Shown: positions 1 through 11,393 of the stretch, piece by piece | Layout: each line of letters opens with the position of its first letter | Position numbering within the stretch: the stretch's first letter is position 1 | Source: Salminus brasiliensis | Taxonomy: Eukaryota; Chordata; Actinopteri; Characiformes; Bryconidae | DNA: 64,000 bases | NCBI RefSeq assembly: GCF_030463535.1 | Contig: NC_132880.1 | Coordinates: 29,330,987-29,394,986 of the forward strand | Direction: 5' to 3' | Made by a program: the position numbers and the translations under genes | The notes under the pieces: generated by a model | What the model saw: the letters and a program-made list of their open reading frames with translations, nothing else | The model's database searches: none | Told to the model about the DNA's origin: nothing

Positions 1-290
1 TATAATGCAAAGAAGTTATTACTCAGATTTAAACAACACAGTACTAATATTTGAACTTTGAGAGCATGTAAAAATCACTATAGTGAAATAACCTTGACTG
101 CCAATCACAGCTTTCATGTCTCGGCAGGCTCTCCACTAGTCTCTCACATTGCTGTTGGGTGGCTTTATGCCATTCATAGTCTGCAAATTCAGCTAACTCA
201 GCTTTGTGTGATGAAATGGCTTCCATACATGTAGAGATGCAAATTTAAGAAAAAAACTTGTGTGGTCTCTTAATTTTTGTCCAGAGCTGT
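1..290 (-). mobile_element. Tc1/mariner-type transposon relic (left-edge fragment)
   Basis: On the minus strand the block starts at 290 with an end motif (ACAGCTCTGG, then AATTAAGAGACCAC) that is common at the ends of fish Tc1-like elements. It is followed by a 60-residue open frame (226-44). That frame contains EWHKATQQQCERLVESLPRH, which resembles the C-terminal 'EW..I....C..L..S.P.R' part of Tc1 transposases. The catalytic core is missing, so this is an internally deleted or non-autonomous copy cut by the window edge. Family assignment is from memory of teleost repeats. Confidence 0.6.
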
Positions 291-1447
291 GTCTCTAAAT
301 GTGCATATTTGCACAAAAATGAGGTACTTTTCTCATGAGATTGAAAGGCATCTTTTTCTGTAAAGCTTGTCCAACCTATCAACAGTAGCTATACAAGAAC
401 GCATTTGTGGGCGGAGCATTAGTAGGTCAATGTCAAGTGTCTTCGGTTGCGTTCAGATCCACATACCATACCTGCTTTAGAGCATGCAGCTTTGGACACA
501 GCCCTGGTCAAAGGCCTAAGAACAGTCTGAGAGTGTGGAAAAGAAGGCCTGTGCCATCTGCTGTTTTGGCATACGTCTCAATGGCAGTGAGAGGACACCA
601 GTGAAATCAAAGTTAGTACAGAACAAGTTGATCCACTTGCAAACCCATGGGCTGCATACAGTAGAGCAGTAGATACTGTATATTGTGCTGTTGTAGTTCT
701 ATGATGGAAGCTCAGGTAAACACGCCTGTAGGCCCCTCTGAAAAGAATACACATTGTGTGAATTTCTAACAGCCCACAAGAACCCTGCGAAGACATGGCA
801 CCTGTTAAACTGTAGCAACTCACCACATGAACAGATATTGTGTGGTGTGAAAAGGCTTTTTTTAGTGGAAGATGTTCAAGAAGCAGTGTTTTCCCCTTTG
901 GGAAGGGCTTGAATGATCGTTGTGTTATTTTATATTAGTTGTTATAAAATTGTGATTTTTTTGCAAATCAAATACGTACAGTTCTATGTTACTGATGAGT
1001 GTTTATGTATTTTTTTGGTGTGAGTGGGCTCTAAAGTCATGTAAAACAATAAATTGTAAATACCAGTCTGACAGTCTTGCAGTGTGATACTTACTTAATA
1101 CAAAATACAGCATACTTACTTAATACAAAACATTAAATGTACTTATTGGACTACACACTTTAAAAGTGCCTAGTTTTTAAAACATACAGTCCATAAAATT
1201 GACAGTTTTTGAAGTCATTGTTAAAATATAGATATAAGACAGATATATGATAAAAGACAGTTTAGGCCCACCCACACACACATAGAAGTTAAAAGACGTT
1301 TCTGCTTAAACAGAATGAGGCTTAATACAGGGCGACCAATCAGAGCAAAGCTATATATTAGTCGTAATGGCATGGTAGCCAAGAACAATAGACTCTTTAG
1401 AAGATGAGAAACTGTGGTGTATTTTTTTTTTTTTTGAGGCCCCTGTC
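291..1447. other. Intergenic stretch, no gene recognised
   Basis: Only short open frames without recognisable domains occur here. An AATAAA lies at 1048-1053 in an AT-rich, UTR-like context, so the + strand could hold the 3' end of a gene starting left of the window, but no coding exon supports this. A T-run sits at about 1421-1434, just before the LTR-like block. Confidence 0.4.
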
Positions 1448-1810
1448 TGTCACGGTTTGTCAAACTTGGAGACAGAGGCAGACATAAGTATCGCTGGATA
1501 CTTTTAATACAAGAAAATAAAACACAACAAACAAAAAACAAAACAAGCACAAAGCTTACCAAATAAACAACACAAGAATCACATAAACAAGCCAAATCAA
1601 CAACCCATGAAACCAACATGGACATGCAGACATGCACAATCCCAGACAAGGGACGAAGGGGTACTTATACAGACACTAACAAGGGAGTCACGAGGAACAC
1701 CTGGGACTAGTAAGGGGGCGTGGTTACAGAGAAGACACTGGTGAAAACACTAATGGACAGGCATGGCTAGAGCAGACAAGACACAACACAAAACAAAGGC
1801 AGACATGACA
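1448..1810 (-). mobile_element. LTR-like block (possible solo LTR)
   Basis: Read on the minus strand, the block starts TGTCATG and ends CGTGACA, giving the TG...CA ends and short inverted repeat typical of retrotransposon LTRs. It holds a TATA-like TGTATAAGTACC and, farther on, a poly(A)-signal-like TATTAAAAG. It is about 363 bp long with no internal coding region, as expected of a solo LTR. No matching target-site duplication is visible, so the boundaries are tentative. The apparent 142-residue frame across it has no coding character. Confidence 0.4.
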
Positions 1811-3000
1811 GAACTTTGCTGTAGTTTTCCTCTCTTGGATTCGAGCTGGGCAGCCAAAGAATCTGAGTCTATATGAGCAATATGTTAACGTTACCTTCCT
1901 CCTATCATGCATTAAGCCTCTGTGCTAAGCTTCAAACGTGATGCCGCAATCAGCTTTAACTCCACTACTTCATCCAACCTGTGTCCCCCAGCAAACAGCG
2001 TGTAGCTGAAACACACCAACACCTGTGTTCATCAACATAAGTTTGCCGGTCATACCCGGCTCATTTGAACACTGTGTGCTAGTGTAAGCTCTGTGATCAA
2101 CATCAGTCCTGTGACGTCTTTCCCTCCTGGTTGGCTAAAACAACGTTCCAACATTGTGTAAATATTCTGTTTGAAACATTTTCACAAACACGGCTGCTCC
2201 GACGAGGCTGACTTTAGATTCTAGATTCTTACTGGAAACGTCAGTTGGACCTTAAATGGTGCAAAGCAAGATAAGCAAGATATGCACACAGCAAAGTTCT
2301 TTAAAATGGGATTTTTAACATCCACTAGTCAGATCTGGTAAATAGATAAATAGATGAAGTGTCACCACTTTATTAAAACATATTCTATTCTAGGTGGACT
2401 GCAACTAGGATTAAACTGCAATAATATATACATACATATACACATGTATAATATATATGTGTGCACCCATGTATATAACATTGGTAAATGCTAATTCTGT
2501 GGAATATCTTTAAAATATTGTAAAATCCGGTAGACAGGGGCTTTAAAAGTTTAAAGAACCTCCACACCAATTTACAGTAATGGTTCTCTGAGGGAGTGTT
2601 TCAGGGAATCAAAGTAGTTCTATGTTATTATGTTATCTGCCCTTTTGGCACCTTTAAAGAAGAACGTTTCTTTTTGTTCTTTTCACAGTGTTGAGAAATG
2701 AACCCCTGTCAGACTACCAGATGCCTCTCTGTCTCATTTCATGCTGGTTAGTTAATGGCTAGTGTGTTAGCATTTAAGACCAGTGTGTAACACTTCAAAA
2801 AGCTCCAATAAGATGAAAACTGAAACATTAAAAATATTAGGCACATTTTTAACCACTTCTTATTTTTGTAGGTATTGAAGAATTAAGACACCATTAGACT
2901 GTATTCATTTAGATGAATTACATGCTGAATTTGTGAGTCGTTACACCTCTACAGTCCGTCCAAACCGTCCGGTGTAACTTTTCAAATCTACAACACAAAT
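1811..3000. other. Intergenic stretch, no gene recognised
   Basis: AT-rich DNA with a TA/CA-rich patch near 2425-2465. The 16-base string GTCAGACTACCAGATG occurs near 2707 and again near 3045, which suggests a shared short repeat. No coding exon was seen. Confidence 0.4.
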
Positions 3001-4022
3001 ACAGCTCCGGAAAATATTAAGAGACCACCATGCATCGGTTACTGTCAGACTACCAGATGACTTCTAAAGTACTGAATTGAAAGCCAGTATATTTCAGTGC
3101 ACTAGGATTTCCAGCTCTCCGACTGGCCAGGATGGGTTTATGTAGGTCTGCTTCACTTCTCCCCAAGGCTACTAATGTCCACACAGTTTACACTGTATAC
3201 GCTAATGCACTTCAATAAAATCAGTACGGGAATTAATGAACACCAGCAAGATACGAACAAAGTCATTGAGAGTGGCTTAGTATGAACTGCTTTGTTCTAG
3301 TGATAATTACACACAGCAGTGGTGAACGAAACCACATGTCTGCACGGCTCAGTGTCTCTAGCAGAGACATAAAAAAGCCAGACTGGAGTTTGCCAAAACT
3401 TACATGAGGAAGCCCCAGTCCTGCTGTGGACAGATGATACCTTCAAAGAAACAGACACGGCTCATATGGTCAAACATGGTGGAGTTTAAAAGACATGGGA
3501 TTGTTTTACTGTTTCAAGCACTTGGTGCCTTCACTGTGTGCATAACAGACATTATGAAATCTGAAGAATAACAAACAATATTAGGATAGTGTGGGGCCCA
3601 GTGTCAAAAGTTGGGTCTCTGTCAGAGGTCATGGGTCTTTCATAAGAAAATGACCCAAAGTACATCTCAGAAAGCACCCAGAAGTGTTCAAGAATGAGTC
3701 CAGTTCTGAACTCTGAAAACCACCGGTGGAGAGATCTCGAAACAGCAGTTGGGGGAAGGATGTTTTGAGGGTCCTGGAGCTGTTGGCAAAAGAAAAGCGG
3801 TCCAAAATGGTCCAAAAATCGAGTAGCGAGGAGTAAAAAACTAATTCATGAAGGAATAAAGGCATGGATAGAATAACTTTACTGGGCCCACACAGAGCCC
3901 TGACCTCAGCCCACTGAACACCTTCGGTATGAACTAGAATGGAGATTACGAGGCAGACCCTCTCGTCCAACATCAGTGTCTGACCTCACAAATGCTCTTC
4001 TGGATGAATGGGCAAGAATTCC
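3001..4022 (+). mobile_element. Tc1-like DNA transposon relic, 5' part
   Basis: The block opens at 3001 with the same end motif as the left-edge relic (ACAGCTCCGG, then TTAAGAGACCAC). From about 3425 the + strand, read across stops and frameshifts, shows a decayed Tc1 transposase: a 'LWTDDT' stretch, a 'MVKHGG' stretch, an 'ENDPK' acid-block remnant and then 'RYELEWRLRGRPSRPTSVSDL' near 3925-3985. Many stops make it inactive. It is interrupted at 4022 by a LINE fragment and resumes at 4562. The end motif and the transposase could come from two separate insertions. Confidence 0.65.
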
Positions 4023-4553
4023 ATTTACATTTACATTTAAGGCATTTAGCAGACGCTCTTATCCAGAGCGACTTACAAAGTGCTTTGCTATTTACTCAAG
4101 AAAACCTTAGCTAGTTACAATAGACTAATAGTTCAAAGAGACCTCTTAGCTTAGACATTACTAAACACAAGATAATAAGTTGACCATAGTACTCTATTCG
4201 TCCAAGTATTCTCTGAAGAGGTGGGTCTTCAGGCTGCATTTGAAGACAGTGAGCGACTCTGCCGTTCGGACACCCAGGGGAAGTTCGTTCCACCACTTTG
4301 GTGCCAGGACAGAAAAAAGCCTGGACACTTGTCTTCCGTGGATTTTGAGGGATGGCGGGTCGAGCCGAGCCATACTTGAAGCTGGAAGGGCTCTTGGTGC
4401 GGATCGGCTTTTGACCATTGCCATCAAGTATGGAGGGGCTGGTCCGTTCTTGGCTTTGTAGGCTAGCGTCAAGGTTTTGAATCTGATGTGGGAAGCAGCT
4501 ACAGAAAGCCAGTGAAGAAAACGCAGCAGTGGAGTCACATGGCTGATTCCCAC
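4023..4553 (-). mobile_element. 5'-truncated LINE 3' fragment nested in the Tc1 relic
   Basis: The minus strand encodes an open 127-residue frame (4577-4194). It resembles the C-terminal end of LINE reverse-transcriptase proteins: 'HVTPLLRFLHWL', 'IRFKTLTLAYKA', 'APPYL' and 'WWNELPLGVR' followed by a short tail. The 3' end is a (TGTAAA)-type tail, read on + as ATTTACATTTACATTTA from 4023. The insert is flanked by a perfect direct repeat AGAATTCC at 4015-4022 and 4554-4561, an 8-bp target-site duplication. The Tc1 relic continues on both sides. The LINE clade was not determined. Confidence 0.75.
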
Positions 4554-4561
4554 AGAATTCC

Positions 4562-4690
4562 CCCAGACACTCTCCAAAATCTTGTAGGAAGTCTTTCCAT
4601 AAAATTGGAAGTTGTTAGAGCTATATAGAGGAGAACCAACAGACAGCAGACTAGAGATAGATCAGCCATATGGTGCCATGAGTACTAGTC
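4562..4690 (+). mobile_element. Tc1-like transposon relic, 3' part
   Basis: After the LINE insert the sequence continues the transposase reading ('...WARIPQTLSKIL...'), in the expected position for the C-terminal end. The right terminal repeat was not found, so the end is approximate. Confidence 0.45.
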
Positions 4691-5300
4691 GAGATGAGCT
4701 TGTCTATTTCTAATCCTAAATAAAGTGTATTGCTTGGTTTGTACATCATAGTTCAATTGCACTGGTACTGTTCACCATATTGAGGCCTAAGTTAGATAGG
4801 TTCCCTTTAAATCATGCCCAGCATGTGTGTGAATGCTGGCAGCTATATAAGCTACATCAGCTGTAATGATGTGCTAATAATAAAGCAGTTTACACGTGAA
4901 ACCAGTTTTTCTCCACTTTATCTCTCCATCTGCCCCATCAAGCTATAAGAAGAGGAGTCAGGTCGTGTTTAAGCAGGTGCAGGTAGTGGGAAAACAGATC
5001 TCTGCATCAGCATGGAAACACAGATAAGCACTCCTTCAGTGTTGGCCTGTGATAAAACGTGTTCCACTTGATCCTGAACCCACACTACAGAAACAGCGCC
5101 ATCATGCGGCGACATGACCAGCATCAACCTGCTCGCACCTTCAAAGCGATTTATTCAGTATCTTATCTTCTGCTCGTTAAAATGTTTGATATGTTTATGC
5201 TTCACGCTTTTCAGCTGTATATCCTCGGAGGGGCTGCTGAAAAAAATCTGAAGAGACTTCAGGGCGCTTTTTTGTGGGAGCTTTTTTTGTGACAGGCCTT
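4691..5300. other. Intergenic stretch, no gene recognised
   Basis: Mixed-composition DNA with no recognisable exon. Near 5060-5290 there is a 77-codon frame without family resemblance. Confidence 0.35.
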
Positions 5301-5365
5301 GTCCGCCGAGACCGAGCTCTGCGATTATTGGCCAACAGCCACGTCAATCAAAGCGGTCGGCGGAC
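5301..5365. promoter_or_regulatory. GC-rich inverted repeat enclosing a CCAAT-type core
   Basis: GTCCGCCGAGACCG at 5301-5314 is matched by the inverted CGGTCGGCGGAC at 5354-5365 (12 paired bases with a 2-base bulge). The ~40-base loop contains ATTGGCCAAC (5327-5336), itself a near-palindromic NF-Y/CCAAT-like site. The GC-rich patch stands out from AT-rich surroundings and lies about 1.4 kb upstream of INTS3. It may be a distal promoter or enhancer, or the start of an unannotated transcript. Function is inferred only. Confidence 0.35.
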
Positions 5366-5419
5366 GAGTCGTTCTGACAGCGTCTCAAACCAACCGCTAC
5401 ACTGACTATCTAGGGAAAG

Positions 5420-6430
5420 ACCGAAGGTGACTCGCTAAGGTTTTTAGGGGACTAAATCTGTTGCGGAATAATTTACATTTGAGCCTAAACTGAGTTTTTG
5501 CCACATCTTAAGTTACCTTGTTAGCGAATCCTAATTTAAATAATAGCCTGTAGTCCATTTAGTCCAGGGTCATTTCTGGACGTTTGAGGGCCTTTAGCAA
5601 CTTACTTGAGGCACTCTCACAAACCTCATTTATATTATAAAATAATACTAATAATTACTAAATCAAAATGTTATTTTGATTCTCAACGAGATAAAAGCAT
5701 AAAATAAAAAATATAAACAAAACTATTTATTTATACAATAAGCAAAATAAAATTACTATAATATGAGTTTTTGAATGTCTTTAAAGTTTTCATAAAGTGA
5801 TTTATAGAAATGCATAAATACCACCTATAGTTAAATAACATTTGAATGCAGTAATATAAAATATGATGTTTTTATGGAAAATAAGAAGACTAGATTTTCT
5901 TACGTAATACTGAGACACAGTTTCTACACAAAACATAAATAAAATATAAAAATAAATCAAATAAAAATGACAGGTAGTCTGTGAATTAGCTTTTTTTTAA
6001 ATAAAATAACTAATATATAATAATATCAAATAAAACCCTGTTCCAATGTGTACGCAAACACCACATATTATTTTTGTTTATTTTTCTGCCTCTCTACGTA
6101 TATAAATATTTGTGTATTTATTTATTTATTGAGGGATATCAATTCCTTCATATCAATAAAAGTCTGGCTGTGTCCAAAACTGGAAGTAGCTAGCGCTCGC
6201 TGTTTCGATGTCCGCACTGTCTCAGAAGGCAGTGTAGCGATGACGGTCTCTTTAAAACCGAGACACACAGGATACTGTGTGGTCATTATCCTTTAGCATT
6301 TCCGCCAAAATAAAGTAGAAGGCTAGATCACTGAACTCAGATAGACTATGCAGCATTTCTTACGTTTCAGACACAGCCTGTATCCTGTTGGCCTGAGGCG
6401 GGCCAACTCTGGAAAGAAGCCTCACTCCCT
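5420..6430. other. AT-rich intergenic DNA upstream of INTS3
   Basis: Strongly AT-rich (many AATAAA/TATAAA-like strings) with no coding exon. The sharp shift to CpG-rich sequence at about 6440 marks the INTS3 promoter. Confidence 0.5.
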
Positions 6431-6439
6431 AGTCAGTGT

Positions 6440-6748
6440 GCTATGATTTAGGGACCGAGCTGTCGGATCGAGACGCGATCACAGACTTGCGCCCTCGCCC
6501 CGCCCTCTCCCTGCGCAGAAGGGAGTACTTCCTGTAGGCCAGCATGCCCTGCGGAAGTTGAATTGTTGCAGTCGGAGGGTGAAAAAGCGGCGGAGAAACA
6601 AAAACCCACAGCGAGAGAAACCCGGAGGAGAGAAAGCGGGGGGATAAACACGAAGCGGACTCTCGGAGAGAAGCCGGGGGAGCAGGGTTCGAGCACAGGC
6701 CCCGGGTCCGCGGCGCTTCAGCCTGAAGTGGAGCAGCAGGCGGCGGCG
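6440..6748 (+). promoter_or_regulatory. INTS3: INTS3 CpG-rich promoter and 5' UTR
   Basis: GC- and CpG-rich block with a GC-box-like GCCCCGCCCTC at 6497-6507, no TATA box, then purine-rich leader sequence up to the ATG at 6749. The frame of the start codon stays open upstream (to about 6563) but has no earlier ATG in frame. The start is in good Kozak context (GGCGATGG). This looks like a housekeeping-type promoter. The transcription start cannot be fixed by eye. Confidence 0.6.
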
Positions 6749-6883
6749 ATGGAGCCCTCAGCGGCCAAAGGCAGGGCACAGGGGCGCCTGCTGGCGGCCA
6801 CCAGCCTGGACGCGAAAGACGAGCTGGAGGAGGTGGGAACGGAGCCACTCAGACCCCCTAGCTATAACACTCAGTGCACTCTC

Positions 6884-6938
<55 letters not shown>

Positions 6939-9900
6939 AACAGCGTTTCTGCCAGTCAGCGCGAGAGCCTCAGCTAAAACAGCTATAGCTAATAGTTACA
7001 ATAGCAACAACGGCGGACTGGGTCTGCCTGAGACACAAGCTGAGTACTAGCTAGCTAGTAGTTTCTCAAAGTTTTGACACATCTTGATTTTAATCCGGTT
7101 TATATTGATAAAAATGACCTGCAGTGCTATCTCCAACACTCCTGTTAAACTAGCTACCTTACATCAACAACAGTGATGGGAGCTATGCAGTGTATCTGCA
7201 GCTGTATACTGCATACTGCATGTCTGTCACCTATAGTTCGGGTCAAATAGCTTTGAAATTATAGATAGCTACCTACCATTTTTAATATGATTAAAAAAAC
7301 CAGCTACAGTTTCCAACCTTTCTGTCAGACAAGACGAAAACAATAAAACACACAACAGGAGCAAACACTGCTGCTGTGGGTGAACCTAGCTGTAGCTACC
7401 AGCTCTAGACGTCTCAAAGTTTTGACGTATCTCAGTTTTGTTTGCAGTATGTTGAGAGAAATCAAGCTTCAGTCCTCCCTCAATCCCAGATTTCACTGTT
7501 TAACCTCTATTAGCTGTATTCAACCAGCTTTCTGTCAGTCAGACTGAAAACACCACCGCACCACAGGAACACCATCAACCTGTCTGTGCGCTAGCTAGCT
7601 AGCTCTGTAGCTAACGGACGTCTTTACTCATCATCATCATCTCGTGAAGTTGGGCCATATCTCGATGTGATGTGCGGTATACTGATAAATATTTAGTCGG
7701 CTCTCCTCAGCCCTCAGTCTCGTGTTAAAACCCCCTCTCTCTCTGTCAGTCAGACCGAAAACAGCAGCAGCAGCAGCAGCAGCAGTGTTGATGGAAGCTG
7801 CTCGTGGCTCTCTGGGAGCTGCTCCACAGCAGGCTGGCTCAGGCAGCCCGGCTCGTGTTGGCCGATCTTAAGTTACTATGGTAACACGTGCTTTTGGACG
7901 GAGCTGCTCGAGCCAGGCTGAAGATGACGCTTAGCTAAGCTTGACCCTCTCCGCTGGACGCGCCGTGTGACGTCATAGGCCCGGCGGGCTAAACCCGCAC
8001 TCGGGAACCTCGTCCCGCCCGACTGTCCTCTACACTGCCGCTCAGTCAGTCAGTCAGTCAGTCAGGCTGCGCTGCGCTGCGCTGTGATCAGTAAGCTCTG
8101 AGGGGAGCGTGAGGGACGCAGTAATTATTTTTGTTAATATTTTCATCTGGACTAAAGACGAATTTGAGCAGCCCAGCATGTCCTGAACAAACATCCGCCA
8201 TGTCTTGGTGTCTCCAGAAATACTGTGTAAATCTAAACATTAAAAAGCATATGATTTAAAATGTAGAGCTGGTCGCTTTACAGTAATATAGAGAAGATGG
8301 GCAGTATGGACAAAAGTATTGAGACACCTGTTCATTCGTTGTTCATTGCATTCTGTGACGAGAGTTAGCTAGGTAAGGATTTTGGATGATCACCACCCCA
8401 CCCCATCTCATCCCCAACCAGTCTCACGTGCATAGGATGGAGTGCCACCATCATTCCAGAGAGCACAGTTCCACTGCTCCGCAGCTCAGTGCTATATATA
8501 CACCCCTCTAGCCCACATCTGGCATTAGGCACAGTGCCCACTTGTTCATGTTTAGGCTCTACTCTAGAGTGTCCTATTCTATTGGCAGTTCTTTTCTGCA
8601 GGGACTAGACAAGCTGTGTGTGTGCAAATTTGCACATCTGTGTCAGTAATGGATGCAACTTGGTTCTTCTATTCAGAGCCTGTTTAAAGCTTTAACTGCC
8701 TTCAACGTCTCCTAATCACCCCACTAAGAGCCTGTGACGGGAGTAACCGCTGCACTTTTACACAGAGCTGCAGTCTGAGTGGATGATGACAATGACTGCT
8801 AACACCTTTTCAATATTTAAAATTGTATTAGAGCTCTCATTCAGCCTCTTCAGTCTGTGAGAGGAATAAGGAATTCAGATCATTCAACTCTAAAAAATAA
8901 ATACATTTTGCTGCCTGTTTTAGCTGGGTTTTGTTAGTGGAATGCAGTGAGTCTAGACTGAACTGGTTGGCTAACGCAAGCGAGGCTTGATCAAAATGGT
9001 CCAGGCCTTTTATAAGCTTGTTTAGTGGAACAAACCACCTGCACTAGTCATTTTGTCAAGTCTTGTATTCATTTGGTGTTTTACAGCAAGATAAAGCGAG
9101 TGAAACAGCAGCAGCGTTTTCTCTGTTTTAGAAGTTGCCAGTGGAGGTGTGACACATCTTGTTGTGTTTTTGTTTCTGAGACAGATTAATGTATCTTGAC
9201 ACAGTTCTACATTAAACCTCTTCTGTGTCAGTTAGCAGGTAAACGACAAAGAAAACACAGACTTGTTCCTGCTTTTGGTAGATCTGTGGTAGAAACTGAC
9301 AGTTTTTTATGTTTTGCCATATCTCAGTTTTACCTACCAATATGTTTAAAAAAGTTTACACCTGGTCCCTTCATGTGACTAGTATCTGGACTGTATTCTG
9401 ATGAGATTTTAGCCACATGCATTTACACTCAGAAGTCAGTTGCGTCTTTGGTTAGTCAGACTGAACACTGATCACTGTGTGGGACGGAATATGCAAATTT
9501 GCTTGTTACGCTGCCGTTATTACTGGTCTTTCGGTTGTACTAGGAAGGGTTTGGTTGCGTCTTGGAGAGACGGCTATGTTTACACTGCTGTAACGTGGCT
9601 CAAATGCTTCTCACACCACCTCCTGAAGTGGTTTGAGTGATGGGATTTGTATCTGGTTTAAATGAGTCTTGGGTGCGTTTACACTTGTATTTTTTAATGT
9701 GGCTTTGGCCTCATCCAGATATAATCCTAATACTCAAGGCACATGAAGCGACCAGGTGTAAACAGGGTCGAAATCTCAAAGTTAAACATCCTCAGTCAGT
9801 TGTAATGATAGTAATGATACAAACAAGTCACATTGGAAGCCCCCAGTACATTTGTGTACTAGTTATTTCAGAGCATTTGCTTGGATCTCCTTTTCTTGGG

Positions 9901-11356
9901 AAGTGTATTGATGGAAATTGTAATTCTAAATCTTTGTCAGTTAGCAGAAACATGTCAAACACTATTCAGAAGAAATCGGATTTAAAAACAAAGTTCAGTA
10001 GGATTTCGGAACAGGTCTGTTGGAGAAGCTGCCGGACACTTGTTGTGTAATGTATATTGATGTCAGTGAACCTTCTCCCTTAGTAACTGTTGCAATGTCC
10101 ATAAAACGTTCAGTCAAGGCCTCTTGGTAGTATCCACAGCACTTGTGCTAACAGACTAAAAAGCTCTGTAGCACAAAGGAAAATTCAGAACCACATAAAA
10201 CAGACTAGAGATGGTGTCTCAGGATGGATGGGCATCAAGTCAATATCAACAGAAATTGCTGGATGGAATTTTAAAGAGAAAAAAAAAACAATGTGATGTT
10301 AGCTGTGTGGTGGTAGTAGTAGTAGTAGTCGTGTTTTGAGCAGCATCTGTTTAGATGCTCAGATGATTGGGATGCGTAGGTAATCTGTTGTGTTTTGTAA
10401 AAAGTTCTTTTCAGTATAACTTTGGCATTTTACTAATACAGGGTTGTACAGTACAACAGAACACTGTTAGGCTGAGCCCCTCTCAGGCAAAATAGGTAGG
10501 ACATTAGAGAAAGCATGAGACAGGGTGCAAAGACAATAAATACAAAATATATATGTGCATGTACATGTTCAGGCTGGATGATTAAGGTGCAGACAAAGTT
10601 ACTACACTAACAGTAAATGGAATAAATATGTAGAGCAGAGATTATCCACAGCTCCATTGCATACAATACAGTGTAACTTTCCTTAGAGCAAACATAGGTA
10701 TGTCTTAGTTTTTACATTGAGCTTTAGGTTTGGTCTTCCACATAATTTAAGGCAACTCATTTTCAGATTTTTCAAGGGGGAAAAAAAACACTAACGTCCA
10801 GGTGATGAATGACATTTTACACATGAGACCAATTTACTGCTATTGTGGCCCTCATTGCAGGATTGTTCTGATGGGTTCTTTTTTTTCCCTGTGCTTGACC
10901 CATATTTCCCCCCCTATTGAATTTCTAAATATAAAGATTAGTTTGATAAAGAAGTTTGTCGGGCAGCATGAAAACAGTGATCTATGTGTAATGGAAGCTG
11001 CCAGGAGTGAATGTGATTGAAATGATGTGTCTGTAAATGCAGGAACAGAAAGTCTGTTTGGTTGAACACTGGGTTTCGCCAGCCATCTCAGTTTTAATGT
11101 GATTTTAAATTGAACATTGTGTATTGCTCTGAGGTTAAAGCCACAAGGAGGGACTTCAGAACAACTCAAATGTAATTAAAGGCTGCAGCTTGTGGGCATG
11201 TTGTCCTTCTGAACTTCATAGCTGTGGTGCTGCATGCGCAAACATAAAGTCAGTAATATAATAGACCTCACTGGGGAAAAATTGGATTATAGTTACGTTT
11301 GTAGCCAGTGGTGGGAAGTGTATCTGTTTGCGATGTTTTATTTTATATATGCATCT

Positions 11357-11393
<37 letters not shown>

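Noticed and set aside
1221-1649. 142-codon minus-strand frame
   Set aside because: Low-complexity Leu/Phe/Cys-rich translation of an AT-rich LTR-like block; no domain.
6563-6988. 141-codon frame across INTS3 exon 1
   Set aside because: Only 6749-6832 is coding. Upstream there is no ATG in frame, and downstream it reads through the donor into a CA repeat.
7321-7785. CRISPR-like spaced repeats
   Set aside because: Spacing of ~210 bases, degenerate repeats and a vertebrate intronic context rule out a CRISPR array.
9637-10050. 137-codon frame in INTS3 intron 1
   Set aside because: No family resemblance, atypical composition and location inside an intron with degenerate repeats.
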